44,896 nucleotides of DNA from Marinifilum sp. GTDB taxonomy: Bacteria; Bacteroidota; Bacteroidia; Bacteroidales; CG2-30-32-10. Below are positions 10,101 through 18,249 of the stretch, piece after piece. The first letter of the stretch is position 1; each line of letters begins with the position of its first letter. The DNA lies in NCBI GenBank assembly GCA_020718065.1, contig DYDE01000017.1:1-44896 (forward strand). Direction: 5' to 3'. The position numbers and the translations under genes are program-made. The notes under the pieces were generated by a model, which was given only the letters and a program-made list of their open reading frames with translations, did not search any database and was not told the origin of the DNA.

Positions 10101-12887
10101 GACCAAAGCCATTGCTTTTCTATCCTGAACATTATTGTAATCATTTTGTTCGTATTCTATAAGTATATCACCACCTGAAGGTAATTTTATTTGTTTTAGT
10201 TGCCATGCTCCAGGATCAAACTCAACCTGATCATTATAAATACCTTGATAAAGAAAATTTTGCATTTTATTTTTTCTTTCCAATCCATTGTATTGTATAT
10301 TTCCCCAACCATCTAAAATATAAGGAGCATAATTCGGATTTTCTTCAGTAATGGTGTATTTTTCACCTAAATTAAAAAAATTCTGCATAGCATCTGTTTG
10401 TGGAAATAAATCCTTTACATTTGAGCTGAATTCATCTTTTTCTTTATAATTGTACTTAAATTCATAAGGGCTAATTTTTGCATTAACAACACCATTATAT
10501 TCTGTCCAAACTTTTGTTAGTGTCAATTTTCCTGTATTCTGATTTGGATTATTGTTTGGGTACAAAGAATTTTTATTATTTGGAGAATTATTAACCAAAG
10601 AGTATTCGTATTTAAAATAAACAGTTTTAATTAATTTCTTATCATTAATATCATTTTCATAATTGTCACCTTTTGCATATAAACAAATTTTATCTAGTTT
10701 TTTTTGTTGATATTCTCGGCATCCAACAGAGGTTTTGCTCTCTGAAAGCAAATCATAAGTATCAGATGGTGGTTTTGCTCCAAATGCATCCTCTCTCAAA
10801 CTAGTATTAAATTCTGCTACATGCGTTTTTGTTTCAATTTTTTCAAGGTATTTGATTTCTCTTTCACCTGTTGAAACTGATGCCATATCATCTAATTTAT
10901 TGGAAATTTCGTTTTTTGCGTAGGACAATCCAATAAAAGGATTCCTCCATCTGTACCATTCCGCATTTAACAATCCTTCATTTGAATAACTAAATTTAGT
11001 CCATCCTCCAAAATCTGATTTATCAAATCCACTCAACCCCAAATCAATATAATTTGAATTTGTTATACTTGATATTAAATAACTACTGACATACTCTTTT
11101 TTCTTAACTTCCCCCATAACAGTGGTGTGTTCACCAACATTAACGGAATAATTGTTCTTTAGATACATTTTTTTAAAAGCAGTTGTATTGCAATTAGAAA
11201 TAGAAGTACTGCTATTATCACCAAGCAGATCGAAAACATTGATTGATAAATTGGCTTCGTTCTTCGATTTAATTACATCTTCAAAATTATAACATAAGCC
11301 ATATTCATTAAAAATCTTAAAGCCCTTTGTTGTTTTTTCAATATAAGAAGAACTGCTTTTACTATTATTAACTTGTGTATTAATATAGTCATCTTTGTTT
11401 ACAGTTAAATAACCTTTTGCAGCTCCAGGGAAACTAGGATTTTTATATATTTTATCATTTGGTGTATTATTGTTTCCAATACAAAAATTTCCACCTTTGT
11501 CGTTATTAAATTTATAAAACACCTCTTCTTGTTTATATATTTCGTTATAAACATTCGTTCCCTCAAAAGGAGTTTTCCATCTATCAATATCAGTTTGCGA
11601 ATAACCCATTCCTAAATTAATCCCGATTCCTAAATTTGCACCAACACAGGTCTCTACACCTGTTCCAACCTGAAAATGCTTATTTTTCTTTTCCTGAGGG
11701 AAATAAATATTTGTTACAAGCGAATAGGGTCTAAAAGAGCCTCCTATTCCTTCAACGGCAACAATATATTGATCAGGAGAAGCAAAAGGTATTCCCAGAA
11801 ACAAATCCTGTTTATCATACATCTGGTTTCTTTCTGTATTGTAATCTGTTATTATTTTACCAGCATCTTCATTTAAAGGCTTATTAGCAGTATTGTGAAA
11901 ATTGTATCCACATACATCAATTTCTTCTTCTTCATTCTTATTCCATTGTAAATTAAAACTACCTTTAAATCCTTTCTCCACACCAACAGGTAAAATACTA
12001 CCTCTAAGTGCAAAGCTTGTTGAAAAATCTACAGAATAACCTTTTGTTTCATTAATACTTGAAGGCATAGATGGCTCTAGAGCTGAATATATCATATATA
12101 AGCTTGGTGAAGTTATGGGTGAAACTAAACCAGCTCCAATACTTTTTAAATTTGGTTTAAACTCGAATTTTTTTTGAGCTTCTGCTTTTTTAACTTTACC
12201 TTTTAGTGCATCATCGGTAAGTTTGCGTTTGTTTTTTTTACTCAATCCAGAATAAATATTCTGAAAAGAAACATTTGCGCTAAAAGTAACACCAGCTGCA
12301 TCCATATTCATACCAATATTTGCCCAGCCCTTAAAATTGAGACCAAAAGAATAAGATCTTGCAAATCCTTGATAATTATTAAACCTCAGGCTTCTTGTAG
12401 CAGAAACGCCAATTGATTGGCTAGAAATTTCCATATTATTTACATCGGTAACAGATAGAGTCCAATTCGGTCTCATTTTATTATAGTATGTAATCTTATC
12501 ATATTCTAAATTGCCACCAACCATTTTGGGACCATAATCATCAGGAATCCCTTTAACATTCTTATTAATTGCACCAGGATTTAAAGTCCAGCCATTACCC
12601 ACCCATGATGATTCTTCTTCACAGGTAGTACCGCTATGATAAGATAACGACAATGCGTAATCACCACCATCTGGCCCTGGTATATTAAGAATAGGTATAT
12701 TATATGTAAGTGAGCCTGTAAAAGGATCTACCATATTTGTGGTTGCTACTGGCTCAAAACTAGAAAATTCCGGTGAAGAAGGGCCACTAGTTAAAGCATA
12801 TGCTACAGTTGGGGTGAAAATTTCAAATAAAAAAGTTGTCAATAAAAATATTGCAATAATTTTAATTTTTCTGCTACTTTTTTTCAT
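7137..12887 (-). CDS. Giant secreted protein with SpvB/Rhs-like N-terminus (1916 aa)
   Basis: The signal peptide spans residues 1-31 (ending near TPTVAYA). Residues 53-118 carry the hallmark VDPFTGSLTYNIPILNIPG, then LSLSYHSG, SWVGNGWTLNPGAINKNV and KGIPDDYG, matching the N-terminal region of Bacteroidota SpvB/Tc/Rhs-like proteins (NIPL..LSY.SG..GLGW.L). The middle is long and beta-rich. Near the C-terminus a jelly-roll-like module (about 1770-1860, ending TFIDDLRLQPSDA) leads into one YD-like repeat (QYNAEGQLVRKMVETEKGMK). It stops where an Rhs shell with many YD repeats would normally begin, so it may be the front half of a split Rhs-like assembly whose other part is the 1674-aa protein. 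No C-terminal toxin and no T9SS domain are seen. Confidence 0.8.
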   Translation of the reverse strand: MKKSSRKIKIIAIFLLTTFLFEIFTPTVAYALTSGPSSPEFSSFEPVATTNMVDPFTGSLTYNIPILNIPGPDGGDYALSLSYHSGTTCEEESSWVGNGWTLNPGAINKNVKGIPDDYGPKMVGGNLEYDKITYYNKMRPNWTLSVTDVNNMEISSQSIGVSATRSLRFNNYQGFARSYSFGLNFKGWANIGMNMDAAGVTFSANVSFQNIYSGLSKKNKRKLTDDALKGKVKKAEAQKKFEFKPNLKSIGAGLVSPITSPSLYMIYSALEPSMPSSINETKGYSVDFSTSFALRGSILPVGVEKGFKGSFNLQWNKNEEEEIDVCGYNFHNTANKPLNEDAGKIITDYNTERNQMYDKQDLFLGIPFASPDQYIVAVEGIGGSFRPYSLVTNIYFPQEKKNKHFQVGTGVETCVGANLGIGINLGMGYSQTDIDRWKTPFEGTNVYNEIYKQEEVFYKFNNDKGGNFCIGNNNTPNDKIYKNPSFPGAAKGYLTVNKDDYINTQVNNSKSSSSYIEKTTKGFKIFNEYGLCYNFEDVIKSKNEANLSINVFDLLGDNSSTSISNCNTTAFKKMYLKNNYSVNVGEHTTVMGEVKKKEYVSSYLISSITNSNYIDLGLSGFDKSDFGGWTKFSYSNEGLLNAEWYRWRNPFIGLSYAKNEISNKLDDMASVSTGEREIKYLEKIETKTHVAEFNTSLREDAFGAKPPSDTYDLLSESKTSVGCREYQQKKLDKICLYAKGDNYENDINDKKLIKTVYFKYEYSLVNNSPNNKNSLYPNNNPNQNTGKLTLTKVWTEYNGVVNAKISPYEFKYNYKEKDEFSSNVKDLFPQTDAMQNFFNLGEKYTITEENPNYAPYILDGWGNIQYNGLERKNKMQNFLYQGIYNDQVEFDPGAWQLKQIKLPSGGDILIEYEQNDYNNVQDRKAMALVSLLNPDNPLNDIVSEEDYGSSKYYINMEDLGINEDNYPTKNLGESYDAMMSRYAVDLNDYFKEEKIYYKFLYALIGKNPKLDDPYSEYISGYTTILKKDNKFGIEYEASTNSLIFRLDRRNFEQGNVEGPRQAAFDFYRSNRVGMFPNDRQGKKYLENLEGVANTLTGEPDELTISKAVNLFAQPLFQMISLRVNLNNWLISPLPKNSVANYYNCKLSYLKLPLPKGKSKLGGGIRVKRLLMYDAGIENGDAAIYGNEYNYTTTEKIKINEKEVEINISSGVATNEPMAIREENALVSYLPKKKQSWFSRHIVGTNKESSEGPIGESILPGPSVGYSKVKVKNIHSGKTGTGYSIYEYYTVKDYPFDKSYSFEKDNPIYDVNGNTVDWTDLEENTKHDFITIPAGIINFTSRKVWASQGYKFVITNFNGLLKSESSFDENNNLVYSMTKDYFNPGEKVRMMKIVDKVKTWEWVNPGKETDVAIEDKSIRSFNIDFQAELDISVGLTWFPPFYPSADLSFSWNENILKTHVSSKIMQYPIIEKSTTIYKDGIKSKVENIAFDYATGNPVLTKTWDTYDKIPAPSEPNGIHDGSIYSLNIPAHWIYGSMGKKTDNTANMNDLKSSAGNIVTYGIDGDTTYHLNVKVEGTDQHEWHFPEYLSTSGPTCYVLSSSVTTYEQGLNVSDWLDDGIIKYYNVGKDYAKLLTAFNLIYRPYKTYVYKTDIKNKKDDGCKIYEEGLFKKFIPFDFYSTNNGSEWLKTTEITKYSPGGIPLEEKDILDTYSAVLFGQSYKFSQPIMIAQNAKRSEILFFDFENESDLAGAPCHSGFKSKHISSPSGLEIEVTPTNNLINKGMIMMFWSNEPMADKITINQSSNNIFVEKIAQTGVWSLYKAELKFVNTTKVTISISASGANTFIDDLRLQPSDAKAICYVYDKGTLKLLTQFDDQHFGMFYQYNAEGQLVRKMVETEKGMKTLQETQYNVIKSTARP

Positions 12888-12892
12888 TTTTA

Positions 12893-13522
12893 TTAATTTA
12901 ATTTCAATATATTAAACTTAGGGATATTATGTATTTTTTCTTTTTTAAAAACAAAATGATTAATGCCGGTATCAAAAATTTTATCTTCAAAAATAAAATC
13001 TAAATCATCCTTATATAATTCACAATTTTTATCATCATCTGTAAATACGAGTACAATTGATCTTTTATCATCAATGTTATAAACATTTTCCATTGTTGAT
13101 AAGACTGGGTAATAAACTTTATTTTGGGTTTCAATTCTCAAGTATTCTTCCGGATGAAAATTTAACATCAATATACGTTCTTTATAGTCTTCCATGTTTT
13201 GTGCATTGTAAAACAAGGCATCATTATTATCTACTTTTCTTAAAGGATTTATAGATATTAAAAAAGATTTACTCGAACTATATATTTTTTCTAAGCTATC
13301 TATGGTTTTTTTATCAATAATTTTATCTTTAACTTCCTTAAATACCAAATAGTCAGTAGGTAAAAATTTTACAGTAATCTCAAATTCATTGGTCGTTTTC
13401 TTCTTGGTTAAGCCATTTTTTTCATTATTAATAAATTTATAATAATCTGATTCACTAGTAAACTCTTTAGTACCACAGCTAATTAAAAACAACAATGAAA
13501 TTATACTCAATATTCTAATCAT
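12893..13522 (-). CDS. Lipoprotein of unknown function (209 aa)
   Basis: The N-terminus MIRILSIISLLFLISCGTKE is a lipoprotein signal with the lipobox LISC, so the mature protein starts at Cys16 and is membrane-anchored. The rest is a mixed alpha/beta protein with no family I recognise. Spacing is 4 bp from the OmpH-like gene upstream and 5 bp to the 1916-aa protein downstream, so it is in the same operon. A periplasm-facing role helping assembly or export of the giant proteins is an inference from context only. Confidence 0.7.
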   Translation of the reverse strand: MIRILSIISLLFLISCGTKEFTSESDYYKFINNEKNGLTKKKTTNEFEITVKFLPTDYLVFKEVKDKIIDKKTIDSLEKIYSSSKSFLISINPLRKVDNNDALFYNAQNMEDYKERILMLNFHPEEYLRIETQNKVYYPVLSTMENVYNIDDKRSIVLVFTDDDKNCELYKDDLDFIFEDKIFDTGINHFVFKKEKIHNIPKFNILKLN

Positions 13523-13526
13523 TCAA

Positions 13527-14066
13527 TTATTTCTTATAATTTTTATTCAAACCCTTAATAATATCTTCTGTTATGTCAACAGCATCTTCTCCATAAAGTA
13601 TATTGCCTGTGTTGGTAACCCCTAAAACTATACTCAGATTGTGTTTTTCGGCATATTCTTTTATATAATCATTTATTTGGTTAACAGCACCTAATGATAA
13701 TTTGTCTTTTTCTGTTGCAGAATTCTTCTCAGCATTTTCTTGGTATTTATTAATGTTTTCTTCCAGTTTTTTTATTTCTAATGCAAATTCAGCTTTCTGA
13801 TTAGCAGATAAGCTTTTTTCTTTAATTTGGTATAATTCCATTTTGTTATTATATAAACTTACCAAGGTATCGTATTCTGATTGCCATTTGCTTAATTTCT
13901 GATCAAATAATTTACGGGCTTCAATCATACCTTCAAACTTTTCTAGTACTAATCCTGAACGGACATAAGCAATTCTTTTTTTAGACATGGTATTATATAT
14001 TCCTAACCCCAGGTTAAATAAGATTAATACAATTATTGTTATTAAAAGAAATTTATTAATTTTCAT
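13527..14066 (-). CDS. OmpH/Skp-family periplasmic chaperone-like protein
   Basis: The protein has 179 residues. Residues 1-28 form a hydrophobic segment (LLITIIVLILFNLGLGIY) with no obvious cleavage site, so it may be a membrane anchor. Residues 33-60 (IAYVRSGLVLEKFEGM) match the start of the OmpH/Skp domain, followed by a long charged coiled coil (about 60-130) and a final small lobe (LSIVLGVTNTGNILYG..DITEDIIKGLN), all typical of the family. Skp-like proteins hold unfolded outer-membrane or secreted proteins in the periplasm. As first gene of the operon it is probably a dedicated holdase for the giant downstream products. It is distinct from a housekeeping skp, which would sit next to bamA. 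Confidence 0.85.
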   Translation of the reverse strand: MKINKFLLITIIVLILFNLGLGIYNTMSKKRIAYVRSGLVLEKFEGMIEARKLFDQKLSKWQSEYDTLVSLYNNKMELYQIKEKSLSANQKAEFALEIKKLEENINKYQENAEKNSATEKDKLSLGAVNQINDYIKEYAEKHNLSIVLGVTNTGNILYGEDAVDITEDIIKGLNKNYKK

Positions 14067-14213
14067 TTTTATATATTTTTTAAATTTTTATATTCAATTC
14101 ATTAATATTATAAAAAAAGTCTCATTTTAAGAGAACCTCTTAATTTTTATTAAAATAGCACAGATTTATGAGATAAGATTAAGACTTTGTTTTTAAAAAA
14201 AACAAATAGTTTT

Positions 14214-14244
14214 TTGGAATTTTTTTGGTTTCGTATTATATTTG
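14214..14244 (+). promoter_or_regulatory. Bacteroidota-type promoter for a small RNA
   Basis: TTG at 14214-14216 and a perfect TAnnTTTG box (TATATTTG, 14237-14244) are 20 bp apart. No gene of reasonable length follows on this strand; a terminator hairpin ends the unit about 70 bp later. Confidence 0.6.
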
Positions 14245-14247
14245 TAT

Positions 14248-14314
14248 GCCTCTCCATTTTTTGGTATGTATTAAAATTTTAGCGAATCATATGCAACCTC
14301 CGGGGAGGCTTTTT
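14248..14314 (+). ncRNA. Candidate small RNA, about 65 nt
   Basis: The predicted transcript starts near GCCTCTCC (14248-14255) and ends in GGGGAGGC (14302-14309) followed by TTTTT. The two ends can pair over 8 bp with one G-U pair, or the 3' end can form a local CCTC/GAGG hairpin as an intrinsic terminator. A 29-codon ORF overlaps it but has no ribosome site and continues past the terminator. The RNA is antisense to the predicted leader of the secreted-protein operon. I cannot match it to a named RNA family. Confidence 0.45.
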
Positions 14315-14360
14315 AATTGTGTGTTAATTCTCTAATTTTTATTAATTAAAAAAGTTCGGG

Positions 14361-14368
14361 TAAAAATA
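14361..14368 (-). promoter_or_regulatory. Candidate -7 box for the secreted-protein operon
   Basis: Minus-strand TATTTTTA matches the Bacteroidota -7 consensus TAnnTTTG at 7 of 8 positions. It lies 31 nt downstream of the LytTR-type site, almost the same distance as the TATCTTTA box at the second LytTR site (32 nt). The implied leader is about 290 nt long. Confidence 0.4.
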
Positions 14369-14399
14369 CATTTTTATTTAATATAGAAAAAAATATTTT

Positions 14400-14429
14400 A
14401 TTAACGGTATCATAAATTAATTTAACGGT
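14400..14429 (-). promoter_or_regulatory. LytTR-type response-regulator binding site (two direct repeats)
   Basis: On the minus strand ACCGTTAAA and ACCGTTAAT are separated by exactly 12 bp. This is the known LytTR architecture: two 9-bp direct repeats, consensus [TA][AC][CA]GTTN[AG][TG], 12-13 bp apart. The first repeat differs at the last base and the second fits fully. The whole 34-bp block recurs almost unchanged at 27702-27735. It should serve the operon starting at 14066. No LytTR regulator is encoded in the window. Confidence 0.7.
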
Positions 14430-14651
14430 TGATTTATGCATTCATATACCACAATTATTATTATATTATTCAAAATATAATTTGTGCAAATGTAAAAATA
14501 AAACAATACAAAATAAGTATTTTTACTTAATTGAATAAACTAATTGTAAAAATAAAGGTTAATAATTTATGCAATAGCCTTTATAATAAGGAATATCGGC
14601 AATAAAAAAAATATTTTTTTTCATAGTTTCATATTTATACATAAGATATTT

Positions 14652-14771
14652 ATGTATAAAAAAACCACAAATTTTATAAACGAAATTGAAAATCAGAAAA
14701 GTATTGAATTGAATAAATTCGCAATGATTATTCTTGTTTCTGTTAATTTGAGAAAAAATCAGATTGAATAG
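14652..14771 (+). CDS. Possible 39-aa ORF
   Basis: ATG to TAG gives a basic 39-residue peptide starting MYKKTTNFINEIENQKSIEL and ending NLRKNQIE. Its start codon lies inside the 3' arm of the perfect AT-rich hairpin at 14634-14660. There is no clear promoter, and it could be a chance ORF or a gene remnant. Confidence 0.2.
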   Translation: MYKKTTNFINEIENQKSIELNKFAMIILVSVNLRKNQIE

Positions 14772-14986
14772 AATATACCTTACTGTTAAAAATAATTAAT
14801 AACACTTGTAAACTTGAAAACAGGTAAGGTGGGTAAGGTGATTTGAACAAAAGAAATGATATTCTGTATTTATATCAGAAATACCTGAAACTGTGAGCAT
14901 ATATATGAAAGGTATAAAAAAACGAACTTTTAATGGTTTTATCTTATCTAAATGAATTATTAACCAAATATAATATTTGAAAATGA

Positions 14987-16777
14987 TTATTTTAACCCTG
15001 AATGCATTTTATAAAAACCTGCGTAAATTCCATTCTTCTCAATAAGTTCTTCGTGTGTTCCCTGTTCTGCTACATTTTCTTTATCTAAAACCACTATCAG
15101 GTCTGCCATTTTTACTGTTGTGAAACGGTGACTTATAATGATTGAAGTCTTATCTTTAATAATTTTTCTAAAATTCCGATATAATTCATGCTCTGTTTTG
15201 GTATCTAGCGAGCTGGTGGGTTCATCAAGAATAACAATTGGACTTTCGCGATAAAATGCTTTTGCTAAAGCCATCTTCTGCCATTCACCAATGCTAAGTT
15301 CTTCACTGTTTTCAAATAATTTTCCTAAAGTGGTATCATAACCTTTTGGTAATTTAGATAAAACAGAATCAATACCTGAATTTTGTGCAGCAATTTTCAT
15401 ATTTTGTTCATTGCAAGGTTTATTTATATCACCAAATAATATATTTTCTTTTGCAGTCATATTAAAAAGTACATAATCCTGAAAGACCACACTTATATTT
15501 GACATGAGGTTTTCTTTAACAATATTATCAGAAGAAATATCATCAAAAAAGATTTTCCCACTTGTTGGTTGGTAAAGTCCACAAATTAATTTAACCAGAG
15601 TTGTTTTGCCAGAACCATTTTCTCCAACAATAGCAACTGTTTTTCCTTTTGGGATAAATAGATTAATTTGATTAAGCACCCTCCTATCAGTGTTAGGGTA
15701 CTTGAAACTAATATTCTCCAACTTAATTCCAATTTCTAAGGGATTAGGAAATTTCAAGCAATCAGAATTTCCATTAGTTGACGGTTGAAGTTTAAGGAAT
15801 TCATTTAAATTGCTGATAAAAAGGTTATCTTCGTAAAGATTGGAAACACTATATAGCATTTCTTTCAAAGAACCAATTCCTTTTTGAAAAGCCATAAAAT
15901 ACATAACCATTGCACCAATAGTCAAATACCCTTCTATTGTTTGAAGGGAAATATAAGCAAAAGTAGAAAAAACAGCAAGAACAGTAAAAATATGAACGAA
16001 AACTTCTGAATTAGCTTTTTTTCTTATTATCTTAATTTTTTTATTTCGCAGTATCTCGTTAAGGTCTTGAAATCTTTTAATAAACCAATTACCAAGATTA
16101 AAGATTCTTATTTCTTTAGCAAAAGGTTCTCCTGTTAGAATGCGATGATAGTAAAAAAGCTTACGTTCATCATGAGTTTGACTTTGTTGCAATTCAAAAA
16201 CTTTTTTGGCAAACCGTATTCTGATAAAATACTCTGGGAGAGAAGCAATAATAAGCACAATTGCTATTCCCCAATGTAAAGTGAGCAATAATATTGTTAA
16301 TAATATAATAGAAATGGTACTTTGTAAAAATTGAAATATTCCATTTACTATTTTCACAGGTCTATATGTAGCCTCCTGCGAAGCTCTGTGAAACAAATCT
16401 TGATATTTTGAGTTTTCATAGTATTCAATTTCTAATTCAATTGATTTATTATGAATTAAACTGTTCATATAAGCATTCACCTGTTTATTCTGATGCTCTC
16501 TAACCAATGAAATATATGAGTTAACAATTGCTTGAATAAAATAGACAATTGCTGTTATTATAATAATTGTTAAAAGTTTATTTATAGCTAATTGTTTATC
16601 CTGAGTCATAATTGCCAATGTAACATTGTCAATTATTATCTTCATCAAATAAATAATAGTAACAGGCAAAAAACTTTGCAGAAAAGTTAATAATGCATTA
16701 ATAGCAGTCCATTTCGAAGAACTTTTCCAGACAAGGTTTACAGCTTTTTGTAAATAAATGATATTATGTTTTAACAT
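14987..16777 (-). CDS. ABC exporter (fused permease and ATPase) of the peptide cluster
   Basis: The protein has 596 residues. About six membrane segments lie in residues 20-300, followed by a nucleotide-binding domain. Walker A is GENGSGKTT (385-393), the signature is the unusual LSIGEWQ in place of LSGGQ, Walker B is VILDEPTSSLD, and the H-loop is IISHRF. There is no N-terminal C39 peptidase domain, so if it exports the small peptide the leader must be removed by something else. Its start is 14 bp after the S26-like gene. Exporters of this type are the usual last gene of lasso-like and other RiPP operons. Substrate assignment is from context. Confidence 0.85.
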   Translation of the reverse strand: MLKHNIIYLQKAVNLVWKSSSKWTAINALLTFLQSFLPVTIIYLMKIIIDNVTLAIMTQDKQLAINKLLTIIIITAIVYFIQAIVNSYISLVREHQNKQVNAYMNSLIHNKSIELEIEYYENSKYQDLFHRASQEATYRPVKIVNGIFQFLQSTISIILLTILLLTLHWGIAIVLIIASLPEYFIRIRFAKKVFELQQSQTHDERKLFYYHRILTGEPFAKEIRIFNLGNWFIKRFQDLNEILRNKKIKIIRKKANSEVFVHIFTVLAVFSTFAYISLQTIEGYLTIGAMVMYFMAFQKGIGSLKEMLYSVSNLYEDNLFISNLNEFLKLQPSTNGNSDCLKFPNPLEIGIKLENISFKYPNTDRRVLNQINLFIPKGKTVAIVGENGSGKTTLVKLICGLYQPTSGKIFFDDISSDNIVKENLMSNISVVFQDYVLFNMTAKENILFGDINKPCNEQNMKIAAQNSGIDSVLSKLPKGYDTTLGKLFENSEELSIGEWQKMALAKAFYRESPIVILDEPTSSLDTKTEHELYRNFRKIIKDKTSIIISHRFTTVKMADLIVVLDKENVAEQGTHEELIEKNGIYAGFYKMHSGLK

Positions 16778-16791
16778 AATTTTGAATAAAC

Positions 16792-17319
16792 TTATTTTGG
16801 ATTTAAAATTAAATGTGATTTTAAAAAATGAGAAAATAAGCTTAATGGTATCAAAATTATAAAAAAAGGAAGATTTAAAATTGAAATAGGTATAATTAAC
16901 TTATTTAAAAATAAATGGAAAGCTGTGTCTATTTTATATGTTTTGTTATTTCTTTTTATTTCAATGATTTTTCCAAAATAAAGATCTTCAGTTATTGGAT
17001 TATCATAAAAAAACAAAGAATCACCTTTGGTAATTAACTTGTGCTGAGATTTATTTTTTCTAATTGCTATTATTCTGTGTAAAATTAATCTATTTACTGA
17101 ACGAAATACAATAACATTTCCTGTTCTAAGTGTAATAAAAGGACTTTTTTTTATTAAAACAGTATTCCCATTCCTTAAATAAGGATACATACTATTCCCG
17201 CCAACATTTATTTGTACAGAATATCCTTCATCTAATAATTCTTTAGTAAATAGAATGATATTTGTATAGTCTATATTTTGTTTTTTAATTAAACTCATTA
17301 TTTCGAATAAAATGAACAA
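16792..17319 (-). CDS. S24/S26 signal-peptidase-like protein, Ser/His (SipW/Sec11) type
   Basis: The protein has 175 residues. GGNSMYPYLRNG holds the nucleophile Ser43; LILHRIIAI supplies His81 where bacterial type I enzymes have Lys; TKGDSLFFYD gives Asp100 and Asp106. This set and spacing matches the S26B (Sec11/SipW) group, so the enzyme looks catalytically intact. A hydrophobic C-terminal stretch (about 135-170) could be one or two membrane segments. S24/S26-like proteins are known in HPr-kinase-containing RiPP clusters, usually without assigned function; here it may cut the leader of the peptide at 18274-18459. The start overlaps the kinase gene by 35 bp; the ATG at 17298 (14-bp overlap) is an equally good choice. 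Confidence 0.8.
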   Translation of the reverse strand: MFILFEIMSLIKKQNIDYTNIILFTKELLDEGYSVQINVGGNSMYPYLRNGNTVLIKKSPFITLRTGNVIVFRSVNRLILHRIIAIRKNKSQHKLITKGDSLFFYDNPITEDLYFGKIIEIKRNNKTYKIDTAFHLFLNKLIIPISILNLPFFIILIPLSLFSHFLKSHLILNPK

Positions 17320-18199
17320 TGTTTCTATCAGGGATAAAACCTAATTCATATACGGGTAAACTCTGGCATATTTCACTACAGGCAGATATTAAGGAATTAA
17401 TTAAATCTGCATTATAATTGTGTTGAATACAATTAGCCATTAATCTTGCAATAGCTTCTGTGCCTTTTATTTTTTTTGAGTAGTTCTTAGGCGATTGTTT
17501 GAGTAAAAATATATAATTTAAAGGAGCAATTTTAGGTATATCTTTATAATTCATAGGAGTATTAAACATAAAATAATTGTTATCCTTTTTTCGAATTACC
17601 AATCTATCATCATTTATTATTAAAGCTTCTTCATTGTTCCATATTTTCGAAATAGTGGTTTTTCCAATTCCAGAAACACCACTAAAAAGATAACCTTTAT
17701 TGTTATCAAGCACTCCAGAAGAATGAATCATAATACCATCATTAAAAGTATTTATATAATATAGTATTAATGGACCAAGTGGATAAATAAAAGGATTTAC
17801 CTCATTGTTAGAAATACTTATATTCCCTTTCTCGTAGTACATATCCCATTGTTTTGCTTTCCTATCAAATTCTACAATAATTTCAGGTGATTTATAATTC
17901 TCATGCTTATATATTTTGATAAATTTTCTTGCATTGGTTTCGCAAATGCACCAATTATAAAGTGAAAAATTACTATAATTTGTATTCTTTTCTTTAGCTG
18001 CATCAAATACAACATTATTATTGTTGAAAAATTCAGGAATAAAATTGCAAATTTGAATATTTACATTTGCTTTCTCGTTAGTATTAGTAATGAAATCAGC
18101 TAAATAATCGGGAATGATCAGTTTTATTGAATCATCTAAAGAGCATACATCAATAATGTAATCTGCAATTTTTAGCTGATATTGATTTTGATTATTCAT
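17285..18199 (-). CDS. HPr kinase/PEPCK-fold protein (RiPP-associated kinase-like)
   Basis: The protein has 304 residues. A family-like HPrK region begins with MIHSSGVLDNNKGYLFSG, followed by Walker A GVSGIGKTT (about 173-181) and the acidic NDDRLVI. The C-terminal half has PLNYIFLLKQ, also typical of these proteins. Members in RiPP clusters include the kinase that phosphorylates a C-terminal Ser of the lasso peptide paeninodin; others have unknown roles. Here the precursor candidate has several Ser, so peptide phosphorylation is a fair hypothesis. It follows the precursor gene after a terminator hairpin and overlaps the S26 gene. Confidence 0.8.
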   Translation of the reverse strand: MNNQNQYQLKIADYIIDVCSLDDSIKLIIPDYLADFITNTNEKANVNIQICNFIPEFFNNNNVVFDAAKEKNTNYSNFSLYNWCICETNARKFIKIYKHENYKSPEIIVEFDRKAKQWDMYYEKGNISISNNEVNPFIYPLGPLILYYINTFNDGIMIHSSGVLDNNKGYLFSGVSGIGKTTISKIWNNEEALIINDDRLVIRKKDNNYFMFNTPMNYKDIPKIAPLNYIFLLKQSPKNYSKKIKGTEAIARLMANCIQHNYNADLINSLISACSEICQSLPVYELGFIPDRNIVHFIRNNEFN

Positions 18200-18207
18200 T
18201 TATTTGT

Positions 18208-18249
18208 GAAAAAAAATACACCTAAGTTTATTTTTACTTAGATGTATTT
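18208..18249 (-). terminator. Intrinsic terminator or attenuator between precursor and kinase
   Basis: Minus-strand arms AAATACATCTAAGT and ACTTAGGTGTATTT pair over 14 positions with one mismatch and run straight into an extended U tract. It sits directly after the precursor gene and 9 bp before the kinase start. Such read-through terminators are expected where a structural peptide is needed in excess over its processing enzymes. Confidence 0.75.

Larger units (their letters stand above)
14067..14986. other. 920-bp intergenic regulatory region
   Basis: No convincing protein gene fills this stretch between the OmpH-like start and the ABC exporter stop. It holds a LytTR-type site with a -7-like box for the minus-strand operon, a promoter plus a short terminator-ended transcript on the plus strand, a perfect 11-bp AT hairpin (14634-14660), one 39-codon ORF, and a short direct repeat GGTAAGGT around 14823-14840. 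Confidence 0.6.

Noticed and set aside
7137-12887. Rhs polymorphic toxin
   Set aside because: No PxxxxDPxGL-type core boundary, no variable C-terminal toxin and no immunity gene downstream.
14246-14335. 29-codon leader peptide in the small-RNA unit
   Set aside because: Its ATG would be at or before the predicted transcript start and its frame continues beyond the terminator.
14634-14660. Terminator of the ABC exporter
   Set aside because: The perfect 11-bp AT hairpin is over 300 bp from the exporter stop and has no T tract on the minus strand.
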